Assembly (NCBI GenBank): GCA_020636315.1
Contig: JACJYA010000015.1
Coordinates: 1 to 64,000, forward strand
From: Lewinellaceae bacterium
GTDB taxonomy: Bacteria > Bacteroidota > Bacteroidia > Chitinophagales > Saprospiraceae
Direction: 5' to 3'
DNA length: 64,000 nt
Shown: one piece after another, positions 33,919-43,171 of the stretch
How the letters are laid out: each line of letters starts with the position of its first letter
Position numbering within the stretch: the first letter of the stretch is position 1
Notes under the pieces: model-generated
The model's input: the letters and a program-made list of their open reading frames with translations, nothing else
Databases searched by the model: none
Told to the model about the DNA's origin: nothing
Made by a program: the position numbers and the translations under genes

Positions 33919-35655
33919 TCATATCCGCGCCTGATAAGTATATAACTCATAATACCGCCCCTGCTTATCGATCAGCTCCTGATGGTTGCCCCGCTCCACG
34001 ATGTAGCCGTCTTCGACAACCAGGATCTGATCTGCCTTTCGGATGGTACTGAGGCGGTGAGCAATAACGAAGGTGGTGCGCCCCCGCATCAGGTCATTCA
34101 GGCTTTTCTGAATAAGGGATTCGCTTTCGGTATCCAGGTTGGAGGTGGCTTCGTCCAGGATGATGATCTTCGGATCGGCCAGGATGGCGCGGGCGATGGC
34201 GATGCGCTGCCGCTGCCCGCCCGACAGCTTGACGCCCCGCTCGCCGATGAGGGTATCCAGCCCGTCTTCGAAGCGGTCGGTGAATTCATTGACGTAAGCG
34301 GCTTTGACGGCCTGCTGCAACTGCTCTTCCGTAGCATCCGGCCGGGGGAAGAGAATGTTCTCCCGGATGGTGCCTTCAAACAGGAAATCGTCCTGCAGCA
34401 CTACCCCAAGGTGGCGGCGGTAGCTGCTCAGGCTCACTGTAGAAAGGTCGGTGCCGTCGATGGTTACTTTGCCCGAATCCGGGTTCAGGAAGGAAGCCGC
34501 CAGCCCGGCGATGGTCGTTTTGCCGGAGCCGGAGGTGCCCACCAGGGCGGTCACCGAGCCGGAGGGAGCGTCGAAAGTGATGTCGTGCACCACCTCCTTG
34601 CCTTCGATGTAGGCAAAAGAGACCTTGTCGAAGCGGATATCTCCTTTGACGGACTGTAACTGCACCGTCCTTACCGACGGATCGTCCTCCGGGTCCATAT
34701 TCATAATCTCCTCGGTGCGGTCGAGGCCGGCAAAGGCCTCGGTCAGCTGGCTGCCGATGTTGCTCATCTGCACGATGGGGGCGATCATAAAGCCCAGGTA
34801 GAGGGTAAAGGCCAGGAAATCGCCGAACGTCATATTGCCCTGTATGATCTGATATCCGCCGATGCCCATAATGCCAGTGGTAGCAATACCGAGCAGGAAG
34901 GTGGCCGAGCTGGTCATCAGGGAGGTGGAGGTCAGGCTTTTTTTGACGTTCTGGAAAAGCATCTCCACACCCTGTTCGAAGGTTGCGTTCTCCTGCTCCT
35001 CGGCATTGAAGCCCTTTATGACCCGTACTCCGTTCAGCGTTTCCACCAGCCTGCCGGTGACCTGGGCATTCAATACGCCACGCTCCCGAAAAATGGGGCG
35101 GATGTAGCCAAAGGCCTTCAGCGCGATAAAGGCAAAGATGGAAACCGGCACCAGTACGTAAAGCGTCATCATGGGGCTGATGCGGATCAGCAGGATGAGG
35201 GAGGCGACGGAGGTAAGCGTGCCGCCCACCAGTTGCACCAGGCCGGTACCCACCAGGTTGCGCACCCCTTCCACATCGGTCATGATGCGGGATACCAGCG
35301 CACCCGATTTGTTGTTGTCGAAATAACTGATCGGCAGAGAGAGTATCTTCTTCTGCACCCTTGCCCGCAGCTTTGAGATCAGCAATTGCGCTTCAACGCT
35401 CAGCAGCTGGGTTAGCCAGAAGGAGGTAACGGCCTGCACAATAATGGCGCCCGCCACGGCCGCCAGAAGGAGCTTCAGCATCTGCATATCCTTATTGACG
35501 ATCACGTTGTCGATCAGGTATTTGCTGGCGCCCGGCAGCACCAGCCCCGCCAGGCGGCTGATGACGATGAGCACCAGGCCCAGCAGGATAAGGCCTTTCC
35601 GGGGCCAGATGAAGGCCTGAAAGGCCTGTCGGAGGGTGACTTTGCTTTTTTGCAT
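33919..35655 (-). CDS. ABC transporter, fused permease and ATPase (MsbA/exporter type)
   Basis: A 578-residue half-transporter. Six transmembrane helices occupy ~15-310; the ATPase domain has Walker A GTSGSGKTT (373-381), signature LSGGQ (477-481), Walker B with catalytic Glu in IILDEA (498-503) and the switch His in FVIAHRLST. It forms a homodimer exporting lipid, drug or peptide across the inner membrane; the substrate cannot be read. The ATG at 35655 is preferred over a GTG seven codons upstream. Not linked to a same-strand partner. Confidence 0.95.
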   Translation of the reverse strand: MQKSKVTLRQAFQAFIWPRKGLILLGLVLIVISRLAGLVLPGASKYLIDNVIVNKDMQMLKLLLAAVAGAIIVQAVTSFWLTQLLSVEAQLLISKLRARVQKKILSLPISYFDNNKSGALVSRIMTDVEGVRNLVGTGLVQLVGGTLTSVASLILLIRISPMMTLYVLVPVSIFAFIALKAFGYIRPIFRERGVLNAQVTGRLVETLNGVRVIKGFNAEEQENATFEQGVEMLFQNVKKSLTSTSLMTSSATFLLGIATTGIMGIGGYQIIQGNMTFGDFLAFTLYLGFMIAPIVQMSNIGSQLTEAFAGLDRTEEIMNMDPEDDPSVRTVQLQSVKGDIRFDKVSFAYIEGKEVVHDITFDAPSGSVTALVGTSGSGKTTIAGLAASFLNPDSGKVTIDGTDLSTVSLSSYRRHLGVVLQDDFLFEGTIRENILFPRPDATEEQLQQAVKAAYVNEFTDRFEDGLDTLIGERGVKLSGGQRQRIAIARAILADPKIIILDEATSNLDTESESLIQKSLNDLMRGRTTFVIAHRLSTIRKADQILVVEDGYIVERGNHQELIDKQGRYYELYTYQARI

Positions 35656-35780
35656 GGTAGGGTTGAGGGTTTGCACAGCAATTGAAAACGCAGGAAGGAG
35701 GATGATAGTTGCGAGAGGGAAATAATGGCCAGAAAAACCTGATTGCTCATCTACCTCACCTGAACTTGGTTTCTCCGTTT

Positions 35781-35913
35781 AGAGCTTGTCCAAAATTCCA
35801 TGATTGAGGGAAAGCGAGCAAATTTCATTCTGAACGAGGCGCGAGGCTTTTCAACGAAGTGCAGGATGAAATTTGCCGCTTGCAGCCAATTGATGGAAAT
35901 TTGGACAAGCTCT
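35781..35913. repeat. Dispersed palindromic repeat, copy B
   Basis: Ends AGAGCTTGTCCAAAATTCC and GGAAATTTGGACAAGCTCT are inverted repeats. Relative to copies A and C both arms differ together (GTTTGTTC to GCTTGTCC on the left, GAACAAAC to GGACAAGC on the right), so pairing is kept. Internal blocks match copy A (GAGGCTTTTCAACGAAGTGCAGGATGAAATTTGCCG region). It lies in the gap between the GH3 stop and the ABC transporter start. Confidence 0.75.
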
Positions 35914-35922
35914 TATTGCCGC

Positions 35923-38106
35923 TCATTGTATCACTATTTCCAGTTGCTGAAAGATATTATCGGAAGCATTCCCGATGTAGATGATGTATGTTCCCTTCTC
36001 CAGATTCCAGCCGGCAATGGATTCATCATAAAAAGCAAGCCCTTCCACATCAATAGAAATCTCAACGGAACGCCGCCCGCCCTTTTCCACCTGCACTTTG
36101 CGGAACCCTTTCAGTTCTTTCACCGGCCTTTCCACCTTCGAATCGGGCTTTCCCGCATAAACCTGCACCACCTCGGCGCCATCCGCATCGCCGGTATTGG
36201 CCACCTGGCAGGAAACAAGGATGGCCTCTCCGGCAGTATAGGACTGCTTATTCGTTTTCGCCCCGGACAATTCAAAGGTGGTGTACGACAACCCATGTCC
36301 AAAGGCAAAGAGCGGCCTGATCTCCCGGATGTCATGCCAGCGATAGCCTACGAATATACCTTCCTGGTAATACTGGTTTACACTATCGCCCGGATAGGAC
36401 AGTTTTCCGTAATGATGAGCGGCATTGTCTTCCAACCTTACGGGAAACGAAAAAGGCAGTTTCCCGGAAGGGTTGACATCTCCACTGATGACATCCGCCA
36501 GGGCATTGCCGGCTTCGCTGCCCAGGTACCAGGCCTGCATAAGCCCTTTCACTCTATCGACCCAGGGCATTTCCACCGCATTGCCGCTGATGAGTATTAC
36601 CCCAAGGTTATCATTGGCCTGAATGAGTTGTTCGAGCAGTTCATCCTGCCCGAAAGGAAGGCCAAAATCCTGCCGGTCGCCCCCTTCGCAGTCCTGGTGG
36701 TGGTTTTTATTTAAACCACCGAAAAAAAGCACTACATCGGCCCGGGCAGCGGCCGCTACTGCTGCGCTGCGCAACGAATCGGCATCGAGAGCAGAGGGCA
36801 CTACCCGCCCGTACTGAGGTGGGCCGGAAGCATACCCCATAGAGTAGATGATGCGGGCATGCTGAAACCGGGCCTGCAACCCTTCCAGAGGTGATATTTC
36901 ATTTCGGGCCTTCAGCTCGGAGGAACCTCCGCCGACGGTCATTGCCCGGGTGGCGTTCTCTCCAATAACGGCGATGGTAATTTCCCGGTTTGGGCCGATG
37001 GGAAAAAAACGGCCCTCATTTTTCAGAAGGACTATGCCTTCACCGGCGACGGTGCGGGCCACCTTAAGGTGCTCCTTGTTGTTCATTCTACCCATTGGCC
37101 GGTTGGGGTTCATATTGGTCCGGAACATCAGCCGCAGTATTCGGCGCACCTTATCGTCCACCACTGCCTCTTCAATCTCTCCGCTTTTGATCATCTTCAG
37201 GAAGGGCCTGGCGAGATAATAGTAGTCGTACGCATTCTCCGTGGAAGTGGTCAGCCCATCGGTTCCTGTTCCCATTTCCATATCCAGGCCATACAGTGCA
37301 GCTTCGCGGGTGTCATGGGCGCCTCCCCAATCGGTTATCACCACGCCATCAAAGTCCCAGTCCGTCTTCAATATCTTGTTCAGCAGCAACTCGTTGTGAC
37401 AGCAGTGCTGCCCCCGGAATTGATTGTATGCCCCCATAACCGACCAGACGCCCCCTTCCTCCACCGCCGCTTTAAAGGCCGGTAAGTAGATTTCGTACAG
37501 GGCTCTGTCGCTCACTTCTACGTTGATGTGATCGCGCCACAATTCCTGGTTGTTGAGCACATAATGCTTCACACAGGCGGCCACACCATTCAGTTGTACT
37601 CCCTTGATATAGGGAACCACAAGAACAGAAGCCAGATGGGGGTCTTCGCCCATGTATTCGAAGTTGCGGCCGTTGAGCGGAGTTCGGTAAATATTCACGC
37701 CCGGCCCCAGCAGAACGTCTTTATTCCGGTAGCGTGCTTCTTCCCCCACGGATACACCATATTGGAAGGAAAGCTCGGGGTTGAAAGTAGCCGCCAGGCA
37801 GGTCAATGCCGGAAAGGCAGTGATCGAATCATTCGTCCAACCGGCATACCCCCAGTTGTCCCAGTTGATCTCCCCCCTAACGCCATGGGGGCCATCTGAC
37901 ATCCATATCTCGGGGATGCCCAGACGGGGCACACCCGGCGTGCTGAATTTTGACTGGGCATGGCACATGGCCACTTTCTCTTCCAATGTCAGCAAGGAAA
38001 GAATGCTGTCAATTTTGGCATCCAAGCTTTTCTGCAAAGGCTGTGCCTCAGCTCCTTTCATCCCGGCGATGAGTATCAGAATAGCGACTACAAAACTCCG
38101 TCTCAT
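35923..38106 (-). CDS. Glycoside hydrolase family 3 beta-glucosidase-type enzyme, secreted
   Basis: This 727-residue protein has a signal peptide (SFVVAILILIAGMKGAEA). The GH3 TIM barrel shows SDGPHGVRGE near 70, the KH pair at 180-181 and the nucleophile Asp259 in VVITDWGGAHDTR. The alpha/beta sandwich domain follows, then a fibronectin type III-like domain (GHGLSYTTFELSG ... VQVYAGKPDSKVERPVKELKGF). It removes beta-linked sugar residues from oligosaccharides, probably in the periplasm. The facing DUF4091 gene, divergent by ~150 bp, suggests a small carbohydrate-degradation locus without SusCD genes. Confidence 0.93.
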   Translation of the reverse strand: MRRSFVVAILILIAGMKGAEAQPLQKSLDAKIDSILSLLTLEEKVAMCHAQSKFSTPGVPRLGIPEIWMSDGPHGVRGEINWDNWGYAGWTNDSITAFPALTCLAATFNPELSFQYGVSVGEEARYRNKDVLLGPGVNIYRTPLNGRNFEYMGEDPHLASVLVVPYIKGVQLNGVAACVKHYVLNNQELWRDHINVEVSDRALYEIYLPAFKAAVEEGGVWSVMGAYNQFRGQHCCHNELLLNKILKTDWDFDGVVITDWGGAHDTREAALYGLDMEMGTGTDGLTTSTENAYDYYYLARPFLKMIKSGEIEEAVVDDKVRRILRLMFRTNMNPNRPMGRMNNKEHLKVARTVAGEGIVLLKNEGRFFPIGPNREITIAVIGENATRAMTVGGGSSELKARNEISPLEGLQARFQHARIIYSMGYASGPPQYGRVVPSALDADSLRSAAVAAAARADVVLFFGGLNKNHHQDCEGGDRQDFGLPFGQDELLEQLIQANDNLGVILISGNAVEMPWVDRVKGLMQAWYLGSEAGNALADVISGDVNPSGKLPFSFPVRLEDNAAHHYGKLSYPGDSVNQYYQEGIFVGYRWHDIREIRPLFAFGHGLSYTTFELSGAKTNKQSYTAGEAILVSCQVANTGDADGAEVVQVYAGKPDSKVERPVKELKGFRKVQVEKGGRRSVEISIDVEGLAFYDESIAGWNLEKGTYIIYIGNASDNIFQQLEIVIQ

Positions 38107-38259
38107 TTGATGTTTTTTGTTGTCCTAAAGCTAATAAATTTCCTGTATTCGGTAAATTAGAGCCATTGTGTACCCCAAACAGTGAATGCGTTAAATGGGC
38201 TGCACTTTTCAAAGGGAATATCGAATGATCTTTTTCGAAAGCACTGATTGTTGACTCAA

Positions 38260-39951
38260 ATGCAAAGAGAAATGAAAATATCCATACGGCTTTACACAGC
38301 CCTTATCCTCCTTTTTCTTTTTCAGGCCGGCTACCCCCAATCCAAACTCTGGCTGGTGGACCCTCTGGAGCCCATCTATCCCGACACCAACACCTTTCAG
38401 AATTACGGCGATAAATACACTGCCGCCTTCCCCCTTGGCACGGAGGCGGAAGTAAACGTAATGGTAGCCCTGCCGGTGGGAACCACCGTTTCCCTCTCCG
38501 CCAGGCTGGATGGGAAGGAACTGCCGCCGGATTCCTGGGCGGTTCTCCTGGATGTACCGGTCGAGCAGAACACCGGGCTGGACAGCCGGACGGAACAGTA
38601 CATCAACAAAATCAACCCTTATGTCATCCGGCGGGCGCCCTTCCGGGTCTATGAAGCGATCGAACCGCTGGAAGGGGCCGAATTTCAGACACAGCACCCC
38701 TATCAGGCCTTCCGGCTGCAGGTGCCGGCAGAGCGCTTCCCGGCGGCCGGAAAGCACCGGATAGAGATCAGTGTGCACAGCGAAGCCGGGCAGCAGGAGG
38801 GTGCTTTTACCGCTCAATACTTCGACTGCCAGCTGCCGGAGCTGGCAGAAAGCCATTTCTTCTACACCAACTGGTTCAACCTCAAGGTTATGGAAGTGCA
38901 GCACCAGGTTGAACGCTGGTCACCCGCCTGGTTCGACGTGCTGGATCAATACGCCCGCCTGATGGCCCACGGCCGGCAAAACAGCATCACCATCCCGGGA
39001 GAATTGCTGAAGTGGGACGGTAAGCAATTTTCACTGGAAGAGGAAAAGATGCTGCAGTTCATCAATGTATTCCGAAAGTACGGTTTCCGGTATTTCGAAT
39101 CTCCTCACCTGCTTTACCGGGGCGACGGCGACGACTGGAGCAGCCCGGAACTGGTGGTCTATCTCACGAAAAACGGTTATTTTTCAGAAGAAGGGAAAAA
39201 AGACATCGCCGAGATCATACAGCTGATCAAAGATTTCACCGAAAAGAACGGCCTCACCGACAACTGGCTCCAACACATCGCCGACGAGCCCACCGCCAAC
39301 AACGCCGAGTGCTACAAGGCCGTAGTGCAACAGGTAAAATCCATCTATCCCGAGATCACCATCATGGAGGCCACCAACGACCGCGACGGGCTGGCCGGCG
39401 CCATCGACCTGTGGTGCCCGCTGATCAACGATTTCCAGGAAAATGAGGCTTTCTTCCGAGGCCGGGAAACGCAGGGCGAAAAGGTGCTGGTCTATACCTG
39501 CCTGATCCCCGGCGGGCCATGGCTGAACCGAACCCTGGATATGGAGCACCTGCGGCAGGTTTACTTCGGCTGGGGCGCCGCCCGTTACCACACCTCCGGC
39601 TACCTCCACTGGGGCCTCAACCAGTACCACGCCGACCCGTTCGAGCAAAGCGTAGTGCACCACCCCTCGCCGGTTGCCACGCCCAACAATTTTCTTCCGG
39701 CGGGAGATACACACATCGTATATCCTGGTAAAAATGGGCCACTTTCCTCCCTCCGGTTCGAAGCCCACCGCATCGGGATCGAGGATTACGAAATACTGCG
39801 CAGGTTAAAAGAGGAAAAACCAAAAGTGCAGAGCCGCCTGGTGAAGAAGCTTTTCCGTAGCTACACCGATTATGAATTGTCGGTAAAAAAGTACCGCAGG
39901 ATCCGGAAAAAGGTAATGAGAAAGGTTGAGAGTTTATTCAAATTTCGATGA
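38260..39951 (+). CDS. DUF4091 domain protein, putative secreted glycoside hydrolase
   Basis: A 563-residue protein with signal peptide (LYTALILLFLFQAGYPQS). The N-terminal ~180 residues look like a beta-sandwich; the middle and C-terminal parts form a TIM-barrel-like domain ending in the DUF4091 signature (QVYFGWGAARYHTSGYLHWG, then LRFEAHRIGIEDYEILRRL). Conserved acids occur in HIADEPTANN. Homologues are assigned to glycoside hydrolase-like families, with no defined substrate. Start could be ATG 38260 or 38272. The last codons (LFKFR and the stop) come from copy C of the palindromic repeat. Confidence 0.82.
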   Translation: MQREMKISIRLYTALILLFLFQAGYPQSKLWLVDPLEPIYPDTNTFQNYGDKYTAAFPLGTEAEVNVMVALPVGTTVSLSARLDGKELPPDSWAVLLDVPVEQNTGLDSRTEQYINKINPYVIRRAPFRVYEAIEPLEGAEFQTQHPYQAFRLQVPAERFPAAGKHRIEISVHSEAGQQEGAFTAQYFDCQLPELAESHFFYTNWFNLKVMEVQHQVERWSPAWFDVLDQYARLMAHGRQNSITIPGELLKWDGKQFSLEEEKMLQFINVFRKYGFRYFESPHLLYRGDGDDWSSPELVVYLTKNGYFSEEGKKDIAEIIQLIKDFTEKNGLTDNWLQHIADEPTANNAECYKAVVQQVKSIYPEITIMEATNDRDGLAGAIDLWCPLINDFQENEAFFRGRETQGEKVLVYTCLIPGGPWLNRTLDMEHLRQVYFGWGAARYHTSGYLHWGLNQYHADPFEQSVVHHPSPVATPNNFLPAGDTHIVYPGKNGPLSSLRFEAHRIGIEDYEILRRLKEEKPKVQSRLVKKLFRSYTDYELSVKKYRRIRKKVMRKVESLFKFR

Positions 39952-40089
39952 TGAGGCGAAAGCGAAAAAATTTCATTTCAGCCAAGGCAAATTTTGCAGC
40001 CGGATGCGGGCAATCCGGCGAAAAATTTAACGCGGGATGAGATAAAATTTTCCGCTTGGAGCCCATTGATTGAATTTTGAACAAACTCT
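39929..40089. repeat. Dispersed palindromic repeat, copy C, overlapping a gene end
   Basis: Left end AGAGTTTATTCAAATTTCGA and right end TGAATTTTGAACAAACTCT are inverted repeats with a few mismatches. Internal blocks GATGAGGCGAAA, TTTAACGC and TTGGAGCCCATTGAT match copy A. The left 23 bases are coding and supply the stop codon of the DUF4091 gene. A nested stem CCGGATGCGGGCAATCCGG lies inside (40003-40021). Confidence 0.8.
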
Positions 40090-40103
40090 ATCGATAATGC
40101 TTC

Positions 40104-41210
40104 CTACAGGAAGCCGAACACATCATCCTCCTTCTTTCCTTCAGTATCCTTATTCCAGGTTTGTTCAAACCGCCAGTCATGCTGCCCCAGGTGAAGCAGA
40201 GCAGCTTTGAGCAGTTCAATGCAGTTGAAGATATCGCGCTTGTGGGCCAGCTCGATAGTCTGGTGGATGTGGCGAAGAGGTATGGAGATCGCGCCGGCGA
40301 TGGCGCCCCGCTTGCCGTAGCGCTGCAGGCCGGCTGTATCGGTACCGCCGGCAGGCAGTATTTCCGGTTGCCAGGGGATATCGTTAGCGGAAGCTGTCTT
40401 TTTCAGGAAGTTGACCATCCGGTAGTCGGAAATAACGGAGCCGTCCATGATCTTGATGGCCGCGCCTTTGCCCAGGCGGGTGACGTATTCGTGTGACTGA
40501 GCGCCCGGCACGTCAAAAGCGATCGTCACATCCAGGCCGATACCGAAGTCCGGGTCTATGGAATGGGCAGAGGACATCGCGCCGCGCAAACCCACTTCTT
40601 CCTGCACGGTGAAGACGCCGTAAATGTCATAAGGTACTTCCTTATCCTTCAGTTCGCGCAGGGCTTCAATAAGGATAAAGACAGAAACCCGGTTGTCGAT
40701 GGATTTGCTGTTGACACAATCGCCCATCTCGATCAGGTGCCGGTCGCGGGTGATGGGGTCGCCGATAGAGACCAGTTTGGTGACCTCGCCTTTGGACATA
40801 CCCAGGTCGATGAAGTATTCGTTGATGGGGGTTTGTTTATTGCGTTCCTCGGGTTTCATGAGGTGGATGGGTTTGGAGCCCATCACGCCGATGATGTCTT
40901 TTTTACCGTGAACGATGACCCGCTGAGAGGTCAGCGTTTTGGGGTCGAACCCGCCCAGGGGATGGAACCGCAGGAAACCGTCTTCATCGATGTGAGTGAC
41001 AATAAATCCGATCTCATCCATGTGGGCGGCCACCATTACCTTCTTATCCCCTTTTCCTTTCTTCAGGGCAATCACGTTACCCATGTTATCAACTTCCACT
41101 TTGTCGGCCAGGGGAGTTACTTCTTTCAGTACGAGCTCCCGGATGCGTTGTTCAAATCCCGGCGCGCCCGGTGTTTCACAAATGGCTTTGAGCAGATCGA
41201 CATTTATCAT
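40104..41210 (-). CDS. M42 family metallopeptidase (glutamyl/deblocking aminopeptidase)
   Basis: This 368-residue cytoplasmic aminopeptidase has the bimetal site of M42/M20: His63 and Asp65 (AAHMDEIGF), Asp172 (KSIDNRVS), the catalytic Glu204 and ligand Glu205 (VQEEVGLRGA), Asp227 (GLDVTIAFD) and His315 in LRHIHQTIE. M42 enzymes form 12-mer tetrahedra that trim peptides. The C-terminus carries ~25 extra acidic residues after the last helix. The gene stands alone; its upstream region is the AT-rich 41211-41511. Confidence 0.93.
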   Translation of the reverse strand: MINVDLLKAICETPGAPGFEQRIRELVLKEVTPLADKVEVDNMGNVIALKKGKGDKKVMVAAHMDEIGFIVTHIDEDGFLRFHPLGGFDPKTLTSQRVIVHGKKDIIGVMGSKPIHLMKPEERNKQTPINEYFIDLGMSKGEVTKLVSIGDPITRDRHLIEMGDCVNSKSIDNRVSVFILIEALRELKDKEVPYDIYGVFTVQEEVGLRGAMSSAHSIDPDFGIGLDVTIAFDVPGAQSHEYVTRLGKGAAIKIMDGSVISDYRMVNFLKKTASANDIPWQPEILPAGGTDTAGLQRYGKRGAIAGAISIPLRHIHQTIELAHKRDIFNCIELLKAALLHLGQHDWRFEQTWNKDTEGKKEDDVFGFL

Positions 41211-41481
41211 AACGGGTAGTGCAGTTTATATAATTGGTTATCAGGGGTAAAAAGTGGTGCGAAAATACCACTATTTTGATTGGCACGAAAAATATTTTAC
41301 AGTATTTCATCAGCTTTGCCATCAAAATGAAGGCGCAATGAAGGGCAATTATTGTACAGGGAGGTAAAGGCTTGGCAATTTTCCTGAATTTCAGGGGCCC
41401 GGTTCTCACTTTTTGACGCGGCAGCGGCTCGATGAGTATTGACGGATAATAAATTGGCAAGCAAAGAAGTGGAGCATTCTG

Positions 41482-41489
41482 TACCTTTG
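41482..41489 (+). promoter_or_regulatory. Bacteroidota-type -7 promoter element TACCTTTG
   Basis: Exact TAnnTTTG match 22 bp upstream of the flippase start codon; TTGG at 41454-41457 may be the -33 element. The rest of 41211-41511 holds no gene. Confidence 0.5.
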
Positions 41490-41511
41490 CCGGCGTAAAT
41501 TCATAAGCAAT

Positions 41512-43002
41512 TTGTCACTACTCAAAAAACTGGCCGGCGAGACCGCTATTTACGGCACGAGCAGCATTCTGAGCCGCCTGCTCCACTACGTTATTTTAAC
41601 TCCTTATTTCACCCGCGTGTTCATGCAGGGGGAATATGGGGTAGTGTCGGACATGTACACCTGGGCGGCCTTGTTACTGGTCCTGTTCACTTACCGGCTG
41701 GAAACCGCTTTCTTTCGCTTTGGCAGCCGCGATGAGGATATGGAGCGGAGCTTTTCAACGGCCTCTATCTCTCTGCTGGCCTCCACCGTCGTTCTCACCC
41801 TCCTTTTTATATGGTGTGCTCAGCCGATCGCCGACTGGCTGAAGTACCCGCAGCATCCGGAATACGTTATCTGGTTTGCCTTTATCATTGCTTTCGATGC
41901 TCTGGCGGCCATCCCCTTTGCCCGCCTGCGGCTGGAGAACCGCCCCATCCGGTTTGCCGTAATCAAGACCCTGAATATTGTCATCAATATTTTCTTCATC
42001 TTCCTTTTTCTGGAGGTATGGCCCTGGCTGCTGAACCACGGCTGGAACGTTCTGGAGTCTTTCTACCGGCCGGAGAACCGCATTACCTATGTCTTTATAT
42101 CCAACTGCCTGGCCAGCGGTACGGTGCTCCTTCTCCTTTCGCCACTGTATTTTCGCCTCCGGCTCCGGCTCGACTCCGAACTATGGTCCCGCATGATCAT
42201 CTACGCTGCGCCCCTGGTCATTGTCGGCGTCGCCGGGGTGATCAACCAGTTGATCGGCATCCCCATGCTCAAGGAACTGGCCTCGGCCGACCTCGCCTAC
42301 AACAAGCGCATGATGGGGATTTACAGCGCCGCCTCCAAACTGGCCGTACTGATGAACCTGTTCACGCAGGCGTTCAACTACGCAGCTGAGCCTTTCTTTT
42401 TCAAAAATGCGGACCGGCCGGATAAAGATAAGGTCTATGCCCAGGTGGGACAGGCCTTTGCACTGGTGGGTAGCATTGTTTTCCTGGGCATCATGCTTTA
42501 TCTCGATATTGTTCAGTATTTCATTGGCAGGGATTTTCGGGAGGGCCTGGGGGTTGTCCCTCTGTTGTTGCTGGCCTATCTGTTCCTGGGCCTGTACTAC
42601 AACTTTTCCATCTGGTACAAGCTGGCCGACCGCACTATGATCGGCGGGTACATTGCCCTGGGCGGTTCGGTGATCACCATCGCGCTCAATGTCTGGCTGA
42701 TCCCCCGTTATGGTTATTACGGGCCTGGCTGGGCGGCACTGGCTTGTTATTTATTTATGGCCGGGGCCAGCTACTGGACGGGGCAGAAGTATTATCCGAT
42801 ACATTATCCCGTCGGCCGTATGGCTACCTACATTCTGCTCGCGGTGGGTTTTTACGGATTCAGTGAAATGCTCAAAGGGGTAATGAGCGGCAGCATACTG
42901 GTGAGTTTGCTCGCCAATACTGCCCTGCTGCTGGGTTATCTCGCCATCTTATTTTTTCTGGAATGGAAAAAAGCCAAAAGGATACTTAGAATAGGGAAGT
43001 AG
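41512..43002 (+). CDS. Polysaccharide biosynthesis flippase (MATE/MOP superfamily, Wzx-like)
   Basis: A 496-residue membrane protein with about 14 hydrophobic helices, starting SLLKKLAGETAIYGTSSILS with the ETAIYG/SSxxS pattern of the polysaccharide_synt family and a YFTRVFMQGEYGVVSD first-helix end. It should flip a lipid-linked glycan or a related lipid across the inner membrane. No glycosyltransferase cluster surrounds it. The start is TTG at 41512, 22 bp after a promoter-like TACCTTTG. No ATG is in frame between promoter and the conserved N-terminus. Confidence 0.9.
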   Translation: MSLLKKLAGETAIYGTSSILSRLLHYVILTPYFTRVFMQGEYGVVSDMYTWAALLLVLFTYRLETAFFRFGSRDEDMERSFSTASISLLASTVVLTLLFIWCAQPIADWLKYPQHPEYVIWFAFIIAFDALAAIPFARLRLENRPIRFAVIKTLNIVINIFFIFLFLEVWPWLLNHGWNVLESFYRPENRITYVFISNCLASGTVLLLLSPLYFRLRLRLDSELWSRMIIYAAPLVIVGVAGVINQLIGIPMLKELASADLAYNKRMMGIYSAASKLAVLMNLFTQAFNYAAEPFFFKNADRPDKDKVYAQVGQAFALVGSIVFLGIMLYLDIVQYFIGRDFREGLGVVPLLLLAYLFLGLYYNFSIWYKLADRTMIGGYIALGGSVITIALNVWLIPRYGYYGPGWAALACYLFMAGASYWTGQKYYPIHYPVGRMATYILLAVGFYGFSEMLKGVMSGSILVSLLANTALLLGYLAILFFLEWKKAKRILRIGK

Positions 43003-43033
43003 CGGTAGCGGTATTGCGGTATTGCGGTATTAA

Positions 43034-43073
43034 GGTGTTCAGGTTTTGCGGCCGGGAACAAAACCTAAACACC
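43034..43073. terminator. Long hairpin between convergent genes, within CGGTATT-type repeats
   Basis: GGTGTTCAGGTTTTG (43034-43048) pairs with CAAAACCTAAACACC (43059-43073), 14 of 15 positions, around a GC-rich 10-base loop. Just before it, TGCGGTATTGCGGTATT is a short tandem repeat (43014-43031). It can terminate both flanking genes. Confidence 0.6.
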
Positions 43074-43171
43074 GCAACACCGTACTACCTCCAACACCAT
43101 AATCACCATCATACGGGGCCCGAGGCGACACATTTTTCCAGGTGGGAACAAACGGGAATGCGTCACTTCAC

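Noticed and set aside
38107..38259. Gene in the GH3/DUF4091 divergent gap
   Set aside because: Too short and AT rich, only promoter-like DNA visible; a TAGCTTTA lacks the final G of the promoter motif.
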